A DNA stretch of 64,000 bases from Mytilus trossulus (GCF_036588685.1 NC_086381.1:48173431-48237430), one strand, 5' to 3'; counted from the stretch's first letter, positions 48,531 through 61,865 are shown. The notes: generated by a model not told the origin, from the letters alone. Made by a program: numbers and translations.

Positions 48531-49067
48531 TGTGTATCAGTTCAATAAATAAGAAGAGCCACAATGGTCTAAACCTTGCCGTAATTTTTTTTTATATCAT
48601 GTGCAGAATGTGCAAAATCATATCATTAAGATATTGTAAAATATGCCTGTCCAAAATTGGGAGCTTGTAATTCAGTGGTTAAACTTTGTTGCTGTGTTAC
48701 ATAGAGAATATATTGTATGAGTACCAATAAGACAACCCTCCATCAAAGTCAAAATTTATAAAAGTAAACCATTATAGGTTTAAGTAATTTCTTCAATACG
48801 GAGTCTTGGCTCACTCCTTACAGTAAGCTATAAAGGGGTTCAAAATAAATTGTCGTCAAACTATTAAAACAGGCAAACGAACAGTCTAATACATATAAAA
48901 AACGAGAAACGAAAAACACTTACGAACCACATAACGACAACAACTGAGCATCAGATTCTTTACTTAGGACAGTTCCAAACATTTGCAGCGGGTTTCAACG
49001 TTTGAAAGGTACGAATTGACCCTTATTATAAACAAAAGTGTAACATCACAAGATAGAAGGACATTTA

Positions 49068-49700
49068 TTAGGCCGCTAGGTTTCTTGTTTGAATTGTTTT
49101 ACATTTGGTCCGAGACCACAATTATTTCGTAGTGCATTTTTTTTAGAACATAAATGAAAATTTAAAAAATCAAACATGCGCTTTCTCACAGGAACTTTTA
49201 CAGTGTGTTGTACTACTTTTGAACAAATTATATCAAAATTATAGAAAAATTCATCGTCTCTAACTCAAAATATGGACAATTTCATGTTTAGGACGTCTTG
49301 AAATCTTTTGACAGCTTCCGAAGTGCTAATTTTAAACCTTTTTTAGCTGGACCAAATCACTACTTTCCTTTAAAATTCTGGACCCAAATTTTTTTACAGT
49401 GTAATTTCACCCCCTACTTGCAATTTGAGGCATTAAACATGGAGAAATAAATTTGAAAGGGGTATAAAAATTAATGGCAAGTAACCCACTGTCAACACTA
49501 GGGACTATATTTGTAATCAAGGGACGATAATGGTGGTCTCGGACCATTTGTGATTTCGGGGCCTTTTATTGCTGACTTTGCGATATGTGTTTTACTCATA
49601 GTTGATGGCCTTACGGTAATCTATAGGAGTTATTTTCTGTGTAATTTAGTCTCTTGTTGAGAGGTATCTCATTTGCAATCATACCACATCTTATTTTCTG
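49068..49700 (+). repeat. R2 retroelement 3' region interrupted by a DNA transposon
   Basis: AGGCCGCTAGGTTTCTTGTT ... (insertion) ... GTGATTTCGGGGCCTTTTAT ... ATGGCCTTACGGTAATCTAT ... CTCATTTGCAATCATACCAC. Removing 49107-49545 and one ATTT gives a continuous repeat. Confidence 0.75.
49107..49545. mobile_element. 439-bp inverted-repeat element with ATTT target duplication
   Basis: Ends GGTCCGAGACCAC and GTGGTCTCGGACC are perfect inverted copies, flanked by ATTT at 49103-49106 and 49546-49549. No transposase frame seen. Confidence 0.88.
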
Positions 49701-50020
49701 AATTTTGATATACTAGTTCCTCCTTAATTATATCTGCTGGGTTTTTTTTACATTTTTCGCAACTTAAAAATGTTAGATATTTCACCCAGATTAACCGTTT
49801 TTATCATTTAGAATACATATTTCTTTCTGATAAACATTGGTCTATGATTACTTAATTGAAATTTTCACTGAAAAAAAGCACAATCACCAAAATACTGAAC
49901 TCCGAGGAAAATTCAATACGGAAAGTACCTAAAAAAAATGGCAAAATCAAAAATTCAAATTAATCAAACGAATGGATAACAACTCTCATATTCGTGACTT
50001 GGTACAGGCATTTTCTTATG

Positions 50021-50880
50021 TAGAAAATGGTTCTTTGAACCTGTTTGTTTTTTAGCTAGATAAACCTCTCACTTGTTTGACAGTCTGATAAAATTCCATT
50101 ATATTGACAACGATGCGTGAACAAAACAAACAGAAATAATAGGTGAAAATGTCAAAAGTAGGGGTACAGCAATCAACATACGTAATTTCTTGAAACATGT
50201 TTCTCAACAGAAAAGATCTCACGCCTTGATGACGTCATTTACCCGATAGAAGGCGCGCCCGCATCCCTGTTCTATTAAAAGTTTGAAGCACTTTTATAAT
50301 CGGGTCAACAGAATAGATTTTAACTTCCCAAATATTTTGTGCAGTATAAAAACAAACATTCTACCCGTTTGCTCAACATGTGTTGGAAATGATGATGTAC
50401 ATATGTTTATCACATGGTAATGGAAGTCACATCACAGATTCGTTTGAAACTGTATCCTGGAACTGCCATATTGTGTTATAATCTAATCACTATAAAGACA
50501 AACAAATATGTTACAAAGAAGCACACAAAGGCATGTATTGAATTTAACAACCTGATTCATTGCTTTTTTATAATACGATTGTATCTATCCATGCCAAGTC
50601 CACCCATAAGGGATTGAACGGCTTTAAGTACTGGGACCAAATCCTTGTCATGATAGGCACATGGTTAGGTTACTATTAGATGTGATGTAGAATCGATCAT
50701 GTGACGTACAACCGTCGATCAGCATATAAACGTTACACGGGTATATAAAAAAAAAATTGTCGTTCTGAAGTATAAACAGAATATAGTATAAAGTATGTGA
50801 AGGCATATCCTCTGCATAATTTAAATTTAAAGTTTACCTTGTCCCTCTTATGTTTGTCAATATGTTTATTGTGAATTTCC
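50021..50880. other. Intergenic stretch without recognised feature
   Basis: No gene recognised. Short frames here have no domain or splice support. Confidence 0.5.
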
Positions 50881-50892
50881 TCTGAGACAAAA

Positions 50893-51150
50893 GAGCCACG
50901 TCATTATGTATCAGAGAAATACAAAAGGGCATATAGAAAAAGAATATTGCAAAAATGAAAGACAAGAATACAAAAATTATCATAGAACAATAACACAATG
51001 ACAGGATGTATAAGTACAGAGCCACGTCATATGTATCAAAGGAACACAAAGAGTGATATAGACAAGGCACATTATCATAAATGAAAATTAAGAATTCAAA
51101 ATCAATAGAACAATAAAACAATGTCGGGATGCATGCGTACAGAGTCACGT
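50893..51150. repeat. Diverged tandem repeat of about 120-127 bp, two copies plus a partial
   Basis: Copies begin GAGCCACGTCATTATGTATC (50893), GAGCCACGTCATATGTATCA (51020) and GAGTCACGTC (51139). Confidence 0.75.
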
Positions 51151-51179
51151 CAAGTGGATATCACCAAAAACAGAAGTGA

Positions 51180-51440
51180 ACCTTCTACTTTCAGTGACTT
51201 TGGTTTGTTTCTATATATAGCTATGCACTTTGATTGTCTGTTGTCTCTATGACACAATCTTCGTTTCTATTCTCAATCGTATGTATCACTTATCTCACTC
51301 AAATGGCACACGACAATCATCAGGTAGGGACTGTTCATTTGTTTTAACCAAGTTAAATCATTCTTATATTTCTACAACAAAACCTTACCTACATTTGCAG
51401 GAAGTTTAACTTGTTTACCTGTTATTGTCAAGTAATTAAA
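51180..51440 (+). repeat. Duplicated TATA/leader-like segment, copy 1
   Basis: About 85-90% similar by eye to 52140-52440. It contains CTATATATAG at 51211-51220, an ATG at 51249 opening a 25-codon hydrophobic leader-like frame (SSFLFSIVCITYLTQM) and CAG/GTAGGG at 51323/51324. It could be a promoter plus signal-peptide exon of an unidentified gene, but no downstream exon was found. Confidence 0.5.
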
Positions 51441-51489
51441 CATAGTTACGAAGTCTTATTCCTAAAGATATCTATTGTCAATATATAAA

Positions 51490-51990
51490 TAAGGAGATGG
51501 GATATAATTGCTAATGAGACATTTATAGGCAGCCTTCAACAATGAAAAAATCCATACTGTAGAGTCGGTATAAAAGGCTCCATGTGAAAAATATGAAACA
51601 TTTCGGTTGCGAAAACCAATGGCCTAATTCATAATAAATCAATTTACTAAAAACAAATATGAGAGACATGAATCAAAGTCAACCAGTGAACTACAGGCTC
51701 GTGACTTGGGACAGACACATACAGAACGTGGCGGGGTTGGACATGTTTGTGCCAACTCAACACACCCGATAACATTGGACAGTACAGTAACAACACAATA
51801 TCAGAACAAAATGTAAAGTCCGTTTAAAAAGGCTTAACTCATCAGATCGACACAAAGCAAAAAACACAGACCGCACGTAGCAAGTTATTTATCCATCCCT
51901 CGATCGTTTTTATCAACAAAAAAGACTTTAAGTACAGATCTGAGAGTACTTGCAATTACTGATAGCTAGTTTAAGCGAATAGCAACCAGT
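51490..51990 (-). repeat. Penelope-like 3' region (R2/PLE-B related)
   Basis: GAGATGGGATATAATTGCTA, CGTGACTTGGGACAGACACA, GGCGGGGTTGGACATGTTTG and GAGAGTACTTGCAATTACTG match the 3' regions of the minus-strand elements at 13545 and 58000. Confidence 0.65.
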
Positions 51991-52139
51991 AAACAAAATA
52001 TTGATCTAAGTCTAAAATGCCAATCAGTACTCATCCAACATCAGTCTTGTCTACATTGCATTTTTCCTTTGTTTATATTGATATGTTTAAAATTTGTCTA
52101 TTCTTGTTAATTTAGGGCTAATTGCACTGAATTGGCCAT

Positions 52140-52440
52140 TCGTGAACCTACTCCTTTCATTGACTATGGTTGGTTTCTATATATAGCTATACACTTTGAT
52201 CATTTGTTGTCTCTATGACACAGTCTTTGTTTCCATTCTTAATTGTATGTATCACTTATCTCACTCAAATGACAAACGACAATCATCAAGTAGGGACTTT
52301 TCATTTTTTAACCAAGTTACATCATTGTTATATTTATACAAAAAAACTTACCTACATATGCAGGAAGTTTTTCTCGTTTTCCAGTTATGGTTTTATCGAC
52401 CTGCAACACATTCTATTTGATGTCACCAATGGTAAACATG
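52140..52440 (+). repeat. Duplicated TATA/leader-like segment, copy 2
   Basis: TATA at about 52177-52185, ATG at 52215 with leader-like frame SLFPFLIVCITYLTQM; the donor context is CAA/GTAGGG, weaker than copy 1. TATA-to-ATG spacing is the same as in copy 1. Confidence 0.5.
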
Positions 52441-53094
52441 TAAAATGAAACAATAACTTACTATTATAAGTTATATGGTTCGCTACTGACCCCCTACGAA
52501 TCCATAGAGGGTTAGTAAAATCCATAGAGGTCGATGACGGAGGCCGAATCCCGTAACCGGCAGTTAAAATTTAAAAATCTTCACCACAAATACAGTACGT
52601 ACTAAAGAAAAGATCGTTAAAAAGACCAACTACACTGCAAGAGTTATCCGGGGTAAGAGACTCAAAATGCGTAATCGAGACATCTCTAGTATATTCAAAC
52701 TACTGCATATTATAAAAATGGCTTTCATTAGGTAGCAACCACTTAACTTAAAAAAAAGAGGGAGAGAGTTATTTTCGCGCCTACGTTTTCATTCCGTTTT
52801 GTCTTCCGATGCTGGTGATCAAATACTTTTTTTTTTAATATTTAACATTATAATGTATGGGGAAACTATTGATTCAGAATATTTTTTTATCATCTGTATA
52901 ACCAGATTTTTTTGTTATCAAATTCGGGATCGGAATATTTCCCTTCCCCTTTTGAAGTCAAATGGTCGTTCCCAGCTTAATACTGCTAGAAAAATTGTCC
53001 GACAACTTTGAATTCAGTTCTACGTAATGAACATTTAAATGACACATAGTTTACAAGTATGAAGAAATCTTATTTACAGGTTATTAAACAAGGT

Positions 53095-53635
53095 GTAAAG
53101 ATGCAGCGTTTTACGTTTCCGTAAATTGGCATTACTTTTCCGGGAAAAAAAGATGATGTTTCCGGAAAAAAAGTTTACGTTTGCGCAAATAAATATCTTA
53201 CTTTTCCGGAAAAAATAACTATTCCGCAAAAAAATAAATATTACTTTTCCGCAAATAATTAAGGAATAACTGTTGATCGGAAGCAAGCCATAATAAAAAA
53301 AATCAATATTTATTAAGTTAAAGCTCATCAAAACATGCAAGTAAAAGTCATCTTTAAAATGGATGAAAACGTCGTACAAAGAAATGTGTTGGCCATTTAC
53401 CAAAATCCAGAGTCAACTAGTTATATCTAATTTATTGCAGATATAAGATCAGAACCTTTTCATTATTAAAAAATAAAATGAAATATTTATCTAATATAAT
53501 TATATTAAAATATATATAATTTACCAGATAAATTTCCGGAAAAGTAATAAATACAAATTACTGAAACGTATACTTAAATTTGCGGAAACGTAATATTGAG
53601 ACTTTGAAAAATTAGCGGAAATGCAATACGCCCTA
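53095..53635. repeat. Inverted block rich in TTTCCGGAAA-like words
   Basis: Left part has ACGTTTCCG, ACTTTTCCGG, GTTTCCGGAAAAA, ACTTTTCCGGAAAAA and ACTTTTCCGC in one sense; right part has TTTCCGGAAAAGTAAT, TTTGCGGAAACGTAAT and TAGCGGAAATGCAAT in the opposite sense. Looks like a foldback element with many subterminal repeats. Confidence 0.6.
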
Positions 53636-53639
53636 TAGA

Positions 53640-55850
53640 TGTGAACAAATTTAATGTGAAACCAGTGTCCATTACATTAAACTAATTGCAAACATGTTTA
53701 CTTAACACGGCGTTTGGGTGAACACGGCCTGAAACACTTTACATCGTATATCGGGGGCACTGCCGAAAATAAACTTTAAACAAGTTGTAACCTTTAGAAC
53801 TTGTATTTCAGATTATTTGACCACATGACAAGAAATTATACAATAAACATTGGTCACGCACGATAGATTCTGATGTAAGACACGTATCGTTACAATACCC
53901 AGTTTCCACGTATCAGCGCACACAGGTTTGTCGAATAGGCCAGCAGATTGGAGGAAAGTTACCAAAAACCACGCCTACCTTTAACTATTATCCAATCAAA
54001 CGCCTTTAACATAAACATAAATTATACATGGGTTTTGAAAAAAGTTGAGACTCTTAATTCTAACTTAAAAGTATAGATTAATGCTCGTAATGCATTTTCG
54101 CAATAAATTTTATACATACTTTCACCTATATAGTGAGGAAAAATTACAAATTAAAAAAAAATGGAAATTACAACTATTTCGAATTATAATGCACAGCAAG
54201 GACGTATATTATTTATCCGTCCTTGTGCACAGTTTGTGATAAATGGTTGTCAAAATGTATTAAACAAAACCCAAAAGACCAGTTTCAAGAAGAATTCTTT
54301 GCTTTTCTTGCAAAATCGCATAAAACATAATGTTATCGTATTTTCAAAAAGAATTACCAATTTGAAAACTGTTTTTCCTTTTTACCTTTCTAAATTCATA
54401 TATTACGCAGATATATATGTGGTAGTTGCCGATTGAGTCTAGAAGGTGTCAGGATTTACACAGATAAGACAGAATATGTCGCCTCTGTGACACAAACAAC
54501 ATTGATGACGAGTACCATTACATTATGAATTGTAGAACATTTAAACAATAGGAAAAGAAGGAAATGTTTAAGGAACTACTATTAGTCAAACCCTTATATC
54601 TTTAAAGCTGATCAACAGTTAAACTCATCAAATATTGTAATATTAGAAAAACTATGCAAAAGTTATAAATGTGAAAGTCAGTCCTCCAAGTTAATCTAAC
54701 TGTATCGTTTACACATGCATGTAATAATTTTACCTCATAGCTATGTTTATGTATGTTCTTGATAACTAGTAATTGAAGTTTTATGAGAAATAAAGTATTC
54801 GTATTCCTTTAAACCATAAATTACAGTACACCTAGACAGCCTACGGGTAAAGTACAAGTGAATATATCACAAAGATTATATCTAATCGGATCCTCATCTG
54901 TACATGTCCTTGTAAATGCAAAACTCTGGATTTTCTTTGATAATTACGTGAGAGGTTATAAAAGATCTAGAAAATACTTCCACAGGTGTTTGCCAAACAT
55001 GAATTGAAATAAAAGATTTTTGTGTAGACGAGTTACAACATTGCATAAGCATGATTAGGAAATTTGAACAAAACATGTAAGTGCACATCTTTCTAGTTGC
55101 GAAAAACGCATATCGAGTTATGTAGACGAAAAAGAATAAGTACATTCATAATAATTATGATGTAAATTCACGAAATTATAAGGTTATAATTAGAAAACAA
55201 TATAAAACACGATTCGTCATTCCCCATGTATATAGATTAAAACAGAATTATAATTTTAATTCTTAAATTAAGTTCTGAAATTCAAAAGACATGTTTCTGC
55301 CACTTGACAGTTCAGCGAACACTATTACATGAAATGCACGATGATATTGACCGAAAACAAAGGTGAAAGATTCAAATTGCAAAATCAGCCGCTGATTCGT
55401 GTAGAATTTCTATCAATCATTCAACGATATAAAAAGGCTTTTGAGTGTAAAAGTATGATCATGATAGAAATACTTTTAATGTATTGAAATGTCTGTTAAA
55501 TTGTTCCAGTTATTGGTTACTAGTGATTGTCAGTCCATTTCGATATATCATAGCACTTTTACAAATTCTGAAAAAAAATAAAAGAAAAAACTAATATTCC
55601 CATGGGAAAAGTATATCTTCCCATGAGAAGAAATTTGTCCCGCACTGTGTTCAACTCCCACAAAAGGGAGTCTAACCAACAAAGAAATGCTTACTCATCT
55701 GTAGATTGATTTTTATATATGAAACGATGTGTATAGATTTTACTTGGTTCAATGTTCAGTGGCAAGTATTTTATATATACGTAGGTCCTGAGACAGAAAA
55801 TCAAATTATTCATTCACTTATGGTCTTCTAAATAACGATTGCGGGATGAC
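53640..55850. other. Intergenic stretch without recognised feature
   Basis: No gene recognised. The 91-codon frame at 54161-54436 shows no motif, signal or splice context. Confidence 0.5.
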
Positions 55851-55859
55851 GGACAGGAA

Positions 55860-56740
55860 GACTTCAAACGTAACAGTGTGAACTAGCTGTCAGAAACTTA
55901 AGTACTCTCAGATCCTTTCTTGCAAGTGTCGTTTTGTTAATTGTTCTGGTAAATAAGTGATTCTTTTAAAGTTTGAAACAAAAAAACGATATATTATATA
56001 TATCGAGGTCGTTTTGCTTGGGTGATTTACCTGTAAAAAGCCCGGGTCCTATCCATGTTTAAAACGAATTAATGCATGTTTGAAATTGTTTAACGGGGGC
56101 GTGGCCTATTAGTTTAACGCAACTAACCGGCAACTTGATTTCAATTGATTCACAGCAGAGAAATCTATTTGACTGGCGTTAAAATGAATTGATATGAATT
56201 GAAATGAATTAAATATATTTTTTAATTTTTGTCAATCTTTATCAAATAACGATCAATCTCATTTAAATAGCGTTAACACGTTTTTGACCGATCAAGTTAA
56301 ATTCGGGTTACTAGTGCAAGGAAAACACAATATTTTATAGAGGCATTAAAAGGACCCGACAAAAAAAATGAAGATGAGGTATGATTGAACACGAGACCAA
56401 AAGACACCGAAATTTACAAACTAACTGATAATTGTAAACATCAATCGCATTAAGGCCTCATTGAAGCTTCAATTTAGAATTGACTAGCAAATACATATAA
56501 CATAATCACATTTACATGTTAACCTATGAAATTTTGCTCGACTTATTTTAACTTTTTCATTAAAACATGGCTGACGAGACGTTGTTACATGTACATGACT
56601 ATTATAATGAATATGCAGTGCTATAACTTAACCTAAACAGGAAATTATAATAAATTTTAAAAAAAAACTTTCACTTCCGATTTTTCATTAATAATATATA
56701 GATGACAACACTCTTAATTACATACTTGTTGATATAAACC
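55860..56740. other. Upstream region of gene C
   Basis: A Penelope-like 3' fragment (GTGAACTAGCTGTCAGAAAC, TACTCTCAGATCC) lies at about 55870-55920. Beyond that only a TATA-like AATATATAG near 56692 is notable. Confidence 0.4.
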
Positions 56741-56795
56741 ATGGATCTAACATTGTACGTCGTGATCATCATTCTTTTATTTGATAGTTTAAGGG
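56741..56795 (+). CDS. Gene C exon 1: signal peptide
   Basis: MDLTLYVVIIILLFDSLR plus the first base of Gly, donor G/GTAAGT, phase 1. AATATATAG at about 56692-56700 is a possible TATA element 40-50 nt upstream. Confidence 0.75.
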
Positions 56796-57999
56796 GTAAG
56801 TTATATTGCTAGTTGCTAGTTATGTGGAAGATTTAAACATTTAAACTAGGAGTGTAACAAGATAGCTTGATGGGGACGTTCTGACATTTCCAATTTTTTA
56901 AGGAACATGTCAAATTATAACAGAGAGTTCAACATGTAACTATTACTAATAGTTAAAAATAGAGGTTTGCAAATAGATGTATCTGAGCTCACACCTGACC
57001 GTAAATGTTTATAGGTCCGGTTTGTCTGTCGTGTTTGAAGAAAAAATCTACGTCGGTCTTCATCAGTGATCGCTTCAACAAGTCATAATGTCGGCATAAT
57101 AGTCTTTGAAATCTTCTCGTTGTTTTGCTGTGTACAATTAATTTACTAATCTACGGTGTACATGGTGTAAGATTAAGATTACACTGACAATGTTAACGGT
57201 TTGTAGCCAGCGGGTTTTCCGTCAAACATATAACTTTTGAAATCTTTCCTTGAGTATTATTAGAGAGTTCTGTTTGTGGTGTTTAAATTTCAGCATACAA
57301 TAGCATTGAAAATATATGTTATCTGTTTTGGTGTGAAAATTTAAAAATCTGAGCCCTAACTTTCAAATTTGAAACCGTGAAATAGGAAAGATCCTTCTTG
57401 ACATCAGGTACCGATCAAACATTTCAAAATGACACATGATCGTAATCTCTTGCAATGATAATTTTAAGCAATTCATTGCTTCATCGATTTGAAAAAAGAC
57501 TTTCCTTCTAACTACCTCTACCGGACTTATAGATAAAGGTAACAATAGTATACCAATGTTCAAAAGTAATACACCCATTTAATTGAAACAAATCCGGGTC
57601 AATAATCAATTTTCAAAAAGTTTTGCTTCCGACGTTTAATTCATGTATATCATGTATATGATAGTGAAAGAGTAGGTTCAAATAAAAAGGTTTTTTAATA
57701 ATGGCACTTAATATGTCTCACTCAATTTAAGCAAGTTTACATGTTCGTTCATACCAAAAGTCGTTTCGTTGTGACACTATCTAGACAAAATAAGTAAATA
57801 AAACTACTAACTGTTACAACAAAGATTAAAGATCTATTAATTGATTGGCGTATAACGTCACTTTCGGCACTTTGTGCTTTTTTGTGGCGGTCATGTTTAA
57901 GGAGTGTACGTAAGGATAAGCGAAGAGCTATATAGATATAAGAAGATGACTTATGAGAGTCGCAATTTGTAAAAGTCAACCATTAAAGGTAAAATAAAA

Positions 58000-59070
58000 T
58001 TGAGAATGGAAATGGGAAATGTATCAAAGAGACAACAACCTGACCATAGAAAAAACAACAACAGAAGGTCAACAACAGGTCTTCAATGTAACGAGAAATT
58101 CCCGCACCCGGAAGCGTCCTTCAGCTGGCCCCTTAACAAATAAATACTAGTTCAGTGATAATGAACGCCACACTAATTTCCAAATTGTACACAAGAAACT
58201 AAAATTAAAATAATACAAGACTAACAAAGACCAGAGGCTCCTGACTTGGGACAGGCGCAAAAATGCGGCGGGGTTAAACATGTTTATGAGATCTCAACCC
58301 TCCCCCTATACCTCTAGCCAATGTAGAAAAGTAAACGCATAACAATACGTACATTTAAAATTCAGTTCAAGAGAAGTCCGAGTCTGATGTCAGAAGATGT
58401 AACCAAAAAAAATAAACAAAATGACAATTATACATAAATAACAACAGACTACTAGCAGTTACCTGACATGCCAGCTCCAGACTTCAATTAAACTGATTGA
58501 AAGATTATGATTTTATCATATGAATATCAGGCACAATCCTTCCCGTTAGGGGTTTAGTATCATACCATCATAACATATATTAGAAGAACATAACCCGTGT
58601 CATGCCAACACCTTTTTTATTAATAAATGTGTTTAGTTCCGATGCAAAGACCCTATAAGTGAATCAATATGTACGCCAAAATATGCAATCTTTAATGACC
58701 TGACAACAGTATCGTAACTAAATCCCTTCTTAATAAGTCTATTTAAAGGTTTTGTTAGTTTCTGCGGTGAATACTGAGATTTTTGTGCTTTATAAAGAAT
58801 ATTTCCATAAAAAAATGGATGTGAAATACCTAAACGTAAATATATAAGAAGTCTGCATGTTGAGCTATCTTTACGAATGATGTCCTTATACCGATGATAC
58901 AATTTAGTAAATGTTTTAATTAGTTTGTGATATCGAAAACCCTGGTGTAATAATTTTTCAGTAAAACATAAATTTCTCTCCTTAAAATCTAAACCATTGT
59001 TACATACACGAGCGAATCGTACAAGTTGAGATATATAAACACCGTTAAGTTCGATTTTTAACATGGAGAC
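58000..59070 (-). pseudogene. Penelope-like reverse transcriptase C-terminus with 3' region (PLE-B), gene C intron 1
   Basis: On the minus strand 59064-58633 is an open 143-codon stretch: GVYISQLVRFARVCN, LLHQGFRYHKLIKTFTKLYH, GISHPFFYGNILYKAQKS, RLIKKGFSYDTVVRSLKI. It aligns with the PLE-A C-terminus (GVYISQLIRYSRAC) but has a different tail. The 3' region runs to about 58000. 5'-truncated; the catalytic part is absent. Confidence 0.75.
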
Positions 59071-59309
59071 TTGGCTAGCACCAAACTGAACGTAAGCAGA
59101 TTTTCTATTTTATTATGTAGACGAAACGCGCGTCTGGCGTATTTAATTATAATCCTGGTACCTTTGGTAACTACGTAATTTGTATCAAACATATCGAAGT
59201 GCAAAACTATAAAGATAATGAGGAGAAATATGTAGTTAGCAATTATACAATTGTTAATACAAGACAGGCGACGTGTTCTTGAGAGAAAAATCCAAACATA
59301 ACAAACATT

Positions 59310-60030
59310 AAGGCAGATGTACTTTTATTACATTTTCATGTTATAAAATCTTGAAATAAGTATTAATAGATATATTTTGTTTTCCTATACACATTTTTAT
59401 ATTATATGTTGAATGTTAGCCATTGAATGTATGACATGTCAGGAATTACTTGAGCATTTTACAAAGTTTTGTGTTGGCAGTGTAAGAGCTCCTCGTTTAC
59501 GTACTTTTAAAATTGCATATGAATGTGACAGAAAAAGGCGTACTTGAATAGACATAAAATGGAATTTGTCAATAATTTACTTTCTTCAGCATAAATGTGT
59601 ACGTTTTAGATTTTAATTTTGATTCATTGAATAATCCGAACGGGAAGTTTGATGCTTTTATTTCGTTTTTATTAAGGCAACAGCACATTTTTATTAGGCA
59701 AATGTACATTTTCAAGTTATAAAACTTGAAATTAGTATTACTATTTTATATAAAGACAGATGTGGTGTATGTATATTTGTTTATTGCATATCAGGAAGCA
59801 CTTGAACTTGTTAAAAAGTTGTGTGTTGTAATTTTAAGAGACTTCCTCGGTTAAGTTCATTTACATTTGCACGTTACAGTACAGTATTGTAATACATTTT
59901 TGGATAGAAAAGAAATAGGATTTGTAACTAATTTACATTTTAGCGGGTTATTTTGATGTCTAAATTTTTATTTTCATTCAGTGAATATTCCGAACGTTAT
60001 GTTTGATACTTTATTTCGTATTATACATAT
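59310..60030. repeat. Diverged tandem duplication (about 360 bp), gene C intron 1
   Basis: Copy 1 about 59310-59675, copy 2 about 59690-60030; shared blocks include AGGAA(T/G)(T/C)ACTTGA, GTGTTG, AAT(A/-)TTCCGAACG and TTTATTTCGT(T/A). Confidence 0.75.
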
Positions 60031-61559
60031 GAAATGCATACACATAGACTATATTATATTGTTCAAACACCAATGCATTACGGAAAATGGGAAGTCTTCA
60101 AATAGGAATGCTTGATTTAGGTAACATAACCTAGATTTGGCCTGCTAGTATACTAAGAGCATTTAAAAAGAAATTATTTCAATGGTTTTAACAATCATTT
60201 ATATGCTATTTTTCAAATGACAATTATATCAAAGAACGATATATTATATATAGAACATAATAATATACAAAACCAATAGATAGACAAAATAATTAGATGA
60301 AAACTAATTAAAATGTTTATACGGAGTTCCTAAGAGAACTGCAAAGCTTAAACTACTGTAATGTAATGGTGCTGTACTTCACTGTGATATTGGTGGCTGT
60401 AATTTACATAGTTTTGTAATCAACTGTATATCGAAGCATACAATATCTTGTTTAATGTCCAGAATAATGTGTACAGTATCAACACAGGGAAAAAAACAAA
60501 AGTGTTTTAGTATTATTTGAAAGTGAACAATATAGTAAGAGATGGTTATCTGCAGAACAGACACTTCGACTGCAAAACAGCGGTATAATAGTAACACGAA
60601 TAAATTAATAAATATAGTCAGCTATCTTACATGTAGCAAATAAAAAGATCTGGAAGACAAACTATGGATGACGGGCTTTATTCGTAATTTAACCTTTTGA
60701 AAAGAAACTTTACCCGACATTCAAATTTCATATAATACATTATACACATACTTTTATTTCCACAATACATTTCTGAAATCCGATAGCTAATGGTACTAGT
60801 TTACACGCGCATACCGAAATAAAGCAGACGTGTACACTCTACTAGACGGCACCAGAGTTACGTTAGAATATAAACGAGTAGCCTTACTCTGTTACAATTA
60901 CCATGACAAATAACTATACAATGTATATGAGCACAAGCAATTGAATCGGTCAGTATTATTTGTAATCATTTTAAAAGCAATGCCTTCAGGTGGATACATT
61001 TCTTGTGTATGTTCTAGTAAAATCTGCATTTTGTTGTCGAACATGAAAAAGAAATAACTTTGTTTTGTTTGGTCTTTATAAGGTCGTTTGTTAACTGTGA
61101 GAAGTGAATATAAAAGGTACACATTCATGATAGGTATATCCCTCACTGACCTTTTTACTTTATCTTGAATGCTAACATACTATACAAATAATTGTATACC
61201 TTCGCAATCCGAACACGTATTTGTTTTGGTACTGAGAAATATTTAAAAAAAGTTGCATACAGATCAAAAGACTGTTTTGTAAAAAACAAAAAGAGTTGTT
61301 TTTGGTGAAGATTTGTGTGGAGTGAGGTATAGTGAATATTCACTCATTTCTGTAAACAAAGATCAACTGCTGACCAAAAAGAGCGAAACATATCAAAGAC
61401 TTCCAAAGAACAAAACTAGGTCCTTAACAGTTGTTAGAGCACAGGTCAGTGGAATATAATTAAATTCGTTAAACATTAACAAAGCACAATAAATTGGGCA
61501 TTCACCTCATAAGCTGACACAACCTTTAAACAGTCATATTCGGATTGCACATTATGCTA

Positions 61560-61865
61560 TTAATATTGATTCATACATAGAGTCTTTGCATAGGAAAAAC
61601 ACATAGTACTTCTATCATTAAGTTGTTGGCATGATACGGGGTTCGTTCTTCTCATATATGTTATGATGGTATTATGCTAAACAGAAAAGGGAGGTCTTGC
61701 ATGGGTGTGACGTCAATTTTTTCTGAACTAATACACAATTTTATCTACGTGCCAGCGGAGGACCACCTCCAGGTGCGGGATTTTTCTCGCTGCGTTTAAG
61801 ACCCATTGGTTTATGCTCTTAGAGTGGGTTGTCTCTTTGACATATTTCCCATTTTCATTCTAAAT
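61560..61865 (+). repeat. PLE-B 3' region, gene C intron 1
   Basis: GAGTCTTTGCATAGGAAAAA, AGTTGTTGGCATGATACGGG, GTGCGGGATTTTTCTCGCTG and GGTTGTCTCTTTGACATATT match the reverse complement of 58000-58650 in order, with an internal deletion. Confidence 0.75.

Noticed and set aside
50834-51148. 104-codon minus-strand Cys/Tyr-rich frame
   Set aside because: Produced by the tandem repeat of about 125 bp; its composition follows the repeat.
54161-54436. 91-codon frame between genes B and C
   Set aside because: Low-complexity, no recognisable motif, no splice or promoter support.
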